In this document: positions 5,022-7,530 of the stretch, one piece after another | How the letters are laid out: each line of letters starts with the position of its first letter | Numbering within the stretch: the first letter of the stretch is position 1 | Assembly (NCBI GenBank): GCA_009700815.1 | Contig: WLLG01000099.1 | Location: 1 to 7,530 of the forward strand | Length of the DNA stretch: 7,530 nucleotides | DNA from: Actinomycetota bacterium | GTDB taxonomy: Bacteria; Actinomycetota; Acidimicrobiia; Acidimicrobiales; Microtrichaceae | Direction: 5' to 3' | Notes under the pieces: model-generated | Told to the model about the DNA's origin: nothing | Database searches by the model: none | The model's input: only the letters and a program-made list of their open reading frames with translations | Position numbers and translations under genes: made by a program

Positions 5022-6998
5022 ATGCCCACAGAATTTCCTACTGACAACCTGAGCGAGCACCCGCTATCAGTGGCTGAAAGAAGCAGCACAAGCTTGGATA
5101 CCGGTTTGGAAACGGGATCAAGCTCTCTCTCACAATCCGACTCAGAACCGGAGTCACTCAGGCAGAAAGCCGCTGCCAGGCTGCGTAGAGACCTAAAGAG
5201 TGCACTCATAGACACTTCACAAAAGCCCACCGGAGACTTCGACCTTCTGGCGGATCAGAGCCCCAGCGGCACCGCCGATCGCGTCTCTAGCTTTAACGGC
5301 CTCATTACCACCATGCGTTTGGCAACCATGAGCATCTCGTTGCTGTTGGTTTCTGCAGACACGAGTTCTAATACGGCATCGCTGCGTTTTTGGACTGCTG
5401 TTCTGGTGCTCTACGCAATTTTTCGCACTGTTCGACCAATCAAGTACACAGATTCCGTCAGTTCGCTAGTACTCGTGATTGCCGAGGTATTTCTTGGAGT
5501 CCTCGCTGTTGTTGCAACCGGCGGTTGCGATTCTCCGCTCATCTTCATGCTGCTGCCTGCCATCACCGTGGCTGGACTTGCTCGAGGGTTCGGATTCTCG
5601 TTCAGGGTCGCAGTTGTAACGATTCTGGCAGTGAGCTTTGTGTTTGTAGATCAGGCAAGCAACCCACGCGAGGCGCTAGTCAGAGCCGCATCCTGGGCCG
5701 GGATCATCATGCTCGTGGCGATCATCGCTGGCTACACAAGGCGTATTTCTGGAGTTGCTGACCGAGATCGCGAGCTCACTCTGGATCGCCTCGACAAACT
5801 TTCCGATGCAAACGATCTGCTTTTCTCGCTTCATCAGGTCACCCAGACACTGCCTGCCTCGCTCGACATGGGAGAGGTTCTGGATACAACCCTGCAGAGA
5901 CTGCACTCACTCGTGAGCTTTGAAAGCGCTGCAGTTCTGCTCTTCGATGAGACCGATGCCCACTGGGATGTTGTTCGCCATGAGGGCCTGCATATTCCAA
6001 CTCGACTCGGGCCAACGGATTTGCCCGTCGGACTTCGAAAGGCGCTTGCGCAGAACGGCATTGCGGCGGTTTCGAACCTGATTGCAGAGCCAGGAGGTGG
6101 CCTTTCCAACCGCTCTGGGTCTGGGCTCTACAGCGTGCTCACCGCACGTGGAACCATCATTGGCCTGCTAGCTCTTGAGCATGGAGAGGTCGGCCATTTC
6201 ACTCATCGAGAGGAAGAACTAGTCGCCGGATTCATTGCACCTGCTGCGCTCGCAGTAGACAACGCCCGTTGGTTTGCTCGGTTGCGCACGGTTGGTGCTG
6301 ATGAGGAGCGAACGCGAATTGCTCGGGACCTTCATGATCGAATTGGGCAATCCTTGGCTTACCTTGGCTTTGAACTTGACCGGCTGGTGGAAAAGGACTC
6401 CCAAGGAGAGTCGGTCTCGCAGCCAATCGCACAGCTTCGAGATGATGTGCGAGGAGTTATCCGAGAAGTCCGCGACACCCTGTATGACCTTCGGACTGAC
6501 GTCTCAGACGAGCGCAGCCTGGGTCAGGTGCTTGAGCAGTATGCCGAACGAGTGGCAGAACGAAGCGCCTTGCAGGTACACGTTGAGGCAGAGGAGTCTG
6601 CTCGCCTTCCAATCCTGCAAGAACGTGAGATGTGGCGTGTGACCCAAGAGGCACTAGCCAACGTTGAGCGTCACGCCTCGGCCACTGCAGTACGAGTGGT
6701 CTGGCGCTGCGACGGCCACCGGGCACTCGTCGACATTACTGATAATGGCGTGGGGTTTGAACAAGGTCGAGCCGGCCGCTTGGACTCCTACGGGTTGTTA
6801 GGCATGCGCGAGAGGGCAGCGAGTGTCGGAGCCAGCTTTGAGATTGTCAGCGCTCCAGGACGAGGAACACGGGTGCGTTGCACGCTGCAACCAGCCACTA
6901 CCGAAACCCAGCCCTCAAGCAGCCAAAGAAATAGCCAAATCGGTGATTCAACCAGCTCATCAAGAACCAGCACCACTACTAGAAGGAAGAACGTATGA
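5022..6998 (+). CDS. Membrane sensor histidine kinase, GAF + HisKA_3 + HATPase (NarL-partner class)
   Basis: This 658-residue kinase should autophosphorylate and pass phosphate to the regulator encoded next. Residues 1-90 are polar, Ser/Glu-rich and probably disordered and cytoplasmic. About six membrane segments follow (near 96-112, 123-137, 147-168, 171-189, 192-209, 222-238) with short loops, so there is no large outside sensor domain. A linker helix (about 240-275) leads to a GAF-like domain (about 278-415). The HisKA_3 dimerisation helix carries ERTRIARDLHDRIGQSL (429-445) with phospho-acceptor His438. The ATPase domain shows the N box QEALANVERHA (542-552, Asn547), G1 DNGVGF (574-579), GLLGMRERA (591-599) and GRGTRV (613-618). 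A Ser/Thr-rich tail of about 34 residues ends the protein. The ATG at 5022 follows AGGA with 6-nt spacing. The signal is unknown; membrane state or a GAF ligand is possible. Confidence 0.93.
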   Translation: MPTEFPTDNLSEHPLSVAERSSTSLDTGLETGSSSLSQSDSEPESLRQKAAARLRRDLKSALIDTSQKPTGDFDLLADQSPSGTADRVSSFNGLITTMRLATMSISLLLVSADTSSNTASLRFWTAVLVLYAIFRTVRPIKYTDSVSSLVLVIAEVFLGVLAVVATGGCDSPLIFMLLPAITVAGLARGFGFSFRVAVVTILAVSFVFVDQASNPREALVRAASWAGIIMLVAIIAGYTRRISGVADRDRELTLDRLDKLSDANDLLFSLHQVTQTLPASLDMGEVLDTTLQRLHSLVSFESAAVLLFDETDAHWDVVRHEGLHIPTRLGPTDLPVGLRKALAQNGIAAVSNLIAEPGGGLSNRSGSGLYSVLTARGTIIGLLALEHGEVGHFTHREEELVAGFIAPAALAVDNARWFARLRTVGADEERTRIARDLHDRIGQSLAYLGFELDRLVEKDSQGESVSQPIAQLRDDVRGVIREVRDTLYDLRTDVSDERSLGQVLEQYAERVAERSALQVHVEAEESARLPILQEREMWRVTQEALANVERHASATAVRVVWRCDGHRALVDITDNGVGFEQGRAGRLDSYGLLGMRERAASVGASFEIVSAPGRGTRVRCTLQPATTETQPSSSQRNSQIGDSTSSSRTSTTTRRKNV

Positions 6999-7530
6999 CG
7001 ATTCGACTGATGTTGGCAGATGACCATCGGATGCTCCGCGAGGGCCTTCGACGTTCGATGACAGAGTCGGGCTTTGAGGTGGTCGGAGAGGCCTGCGATG
7101 GTCTCGAAGCCGTCACCATGGCCGACGCACTCAAACCCGACGTCATCCTCATGGATGTGACTATGCCGAACTGCGGCGGGGTTGAAGCTTGTCGCCTGCT
7201 CAAGTCCACTGGCAACAAGTCCAAGATCGTCATGCTGACCATGCATGCTGATCAAGAGGTACTCACCAATGCCATTCGTGCAGGGGCTATTGGATACTTG
7301 ACCAAGGATTGTTCCACCCGAGAGATTGCTGATTCCGTACGTCTTGCGGCCGAAGGGGACACGGTGCTCTCCCCCCACTTAGCTCGTTCGATGCTCGAGG
7401 AACTGCGCAAGCTCGAGGTCCCGCAAGATGCCGAGGAGGAGCGAATCGTCACGCGAAGAGAGGAAGAGGTTTTGCAGCTCATCGCTGATGGCTGTTCAAC
7501 CCCCGAGGTCGCGGAGAAGCTGTTTATCTC
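6995..7530 (+). CDS. NarL/LuxR-family response regulator (C-terminus cut by right edge)
   Basis: This DNA-binding response regulator is the likely partner of the kinase encoded upstream; its ATG overlaps the kinase stop as ATGA (6995-6998), which suggests translational coupling and matched expression. The first 178 codons are present. The receiver domain (about 1-120) has the acidic pair Asp9-Asp10, phospho-acceptor Asp54 in VILMDVTMP (50-58), Thr82 and Lys104 in GYLTKD (100-105). All key switch residues are therefore intact. After a linker, the start of the LuxR-type helix-turn-helix is visible as TRREEEVLQLIADGCSTPEV (153-172), running on to EKLFIS at the window edge. The target genes cannot be told from this sequence; autoregulation through the repeat at 4931-4948 is a guess. 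Confidence 0.95.
   Translation, partial: MTIRLMLADDHRMLREGLRRSMTESGFEVVGEACDGLEAVTMADALKPDVILMDVTMPNCGGVEACRLLKSTGNKSKIVMLTMHADQEVLTNAIRAGAIGYLTKDCSTREIADSVRLAAEGDTVLSPHLARSMLEELRKLEVPQDAEEERIVTRREEEVLQLIADGCSTPEVAEKLFI

Noticed and set aside
6788..7378. 196-codon open frame on the minus strand across the kinase/regulator junction
   Set aside because: It is antisense to two well-supported genes, lacks any family motif and has no promoter or ribosome binding site that I can see.
1..7530. Mobile element, CRISPR array, toxin-antitoxin or defence system
   Set aside because: No transposase, integrase, terminal inverted repeats, spaced direct repeats or unexplained gene-sized gap is present; all space is taken by six recognisable genes and two short intergenic regions.

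Overview
The window looks like chromosomal DNA of a moderately GC-rich bacterium, most likely an actinobacterium (Actinomycetota). Three things point that way: coaE lies directly upstream of uvrB, a GAAC-N4-GTTC type LexA box lies in front of uvrA, and there is a GAF/HisKA_3 histidine kinase paired with a NarL/LuxR-type regulator. The lineage call is inference. One gene, aroC, reads more like the cyanobacterial/plant form of its enzyme than the form I remember from mycobacteria.

Layout, left to right. uvrA (minus strand) runs off the left edge, so only its first 331 residues are present. A 122-nt divergent intergenic region with a near-canonical SOS box separates it from aroC (plus strand, chorismate synthase). 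aroC meets uvrB (minus strand) tail to tail with only 12 nt between their stop codons. uvrB is preceded by, and overlaps, coaE (minus strand), forming a coaE-uvrB operon. A 128-nt divergent region carrying a perfect tandem 9-bp repeat leads to a two-component pair on the plus strand: a membrane sensor histidine kinase, and a response regulator that starts in an ATGA overlap and is cut by the right edge.

How the parts fit together. UvrA and UvrB form the damage-recognition complex of nucleotide excision repair. The sequence suggests LexA control of uvrA but shows no such box before coaE-uvrB. CoaE (last step of coenzyme A synthesis) and AroC (last step of the shikimate pathway) are housekeeping enzymes next to them. 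The two-component pair is a separate unit with unknown signal and targets.

I see no mobile element, CRISPR array, RNA gene or defence system, and no clearly undescribed system. The most unusual points are a lysine/alanine/proline repeat tail at the UvrA N-terminus encoded by tandem 15-bp units, loss of the first cysteine pair of the first UvrA zinc module, the foreign-looking AroC, and the tandem repeat in front of the two-component operon.
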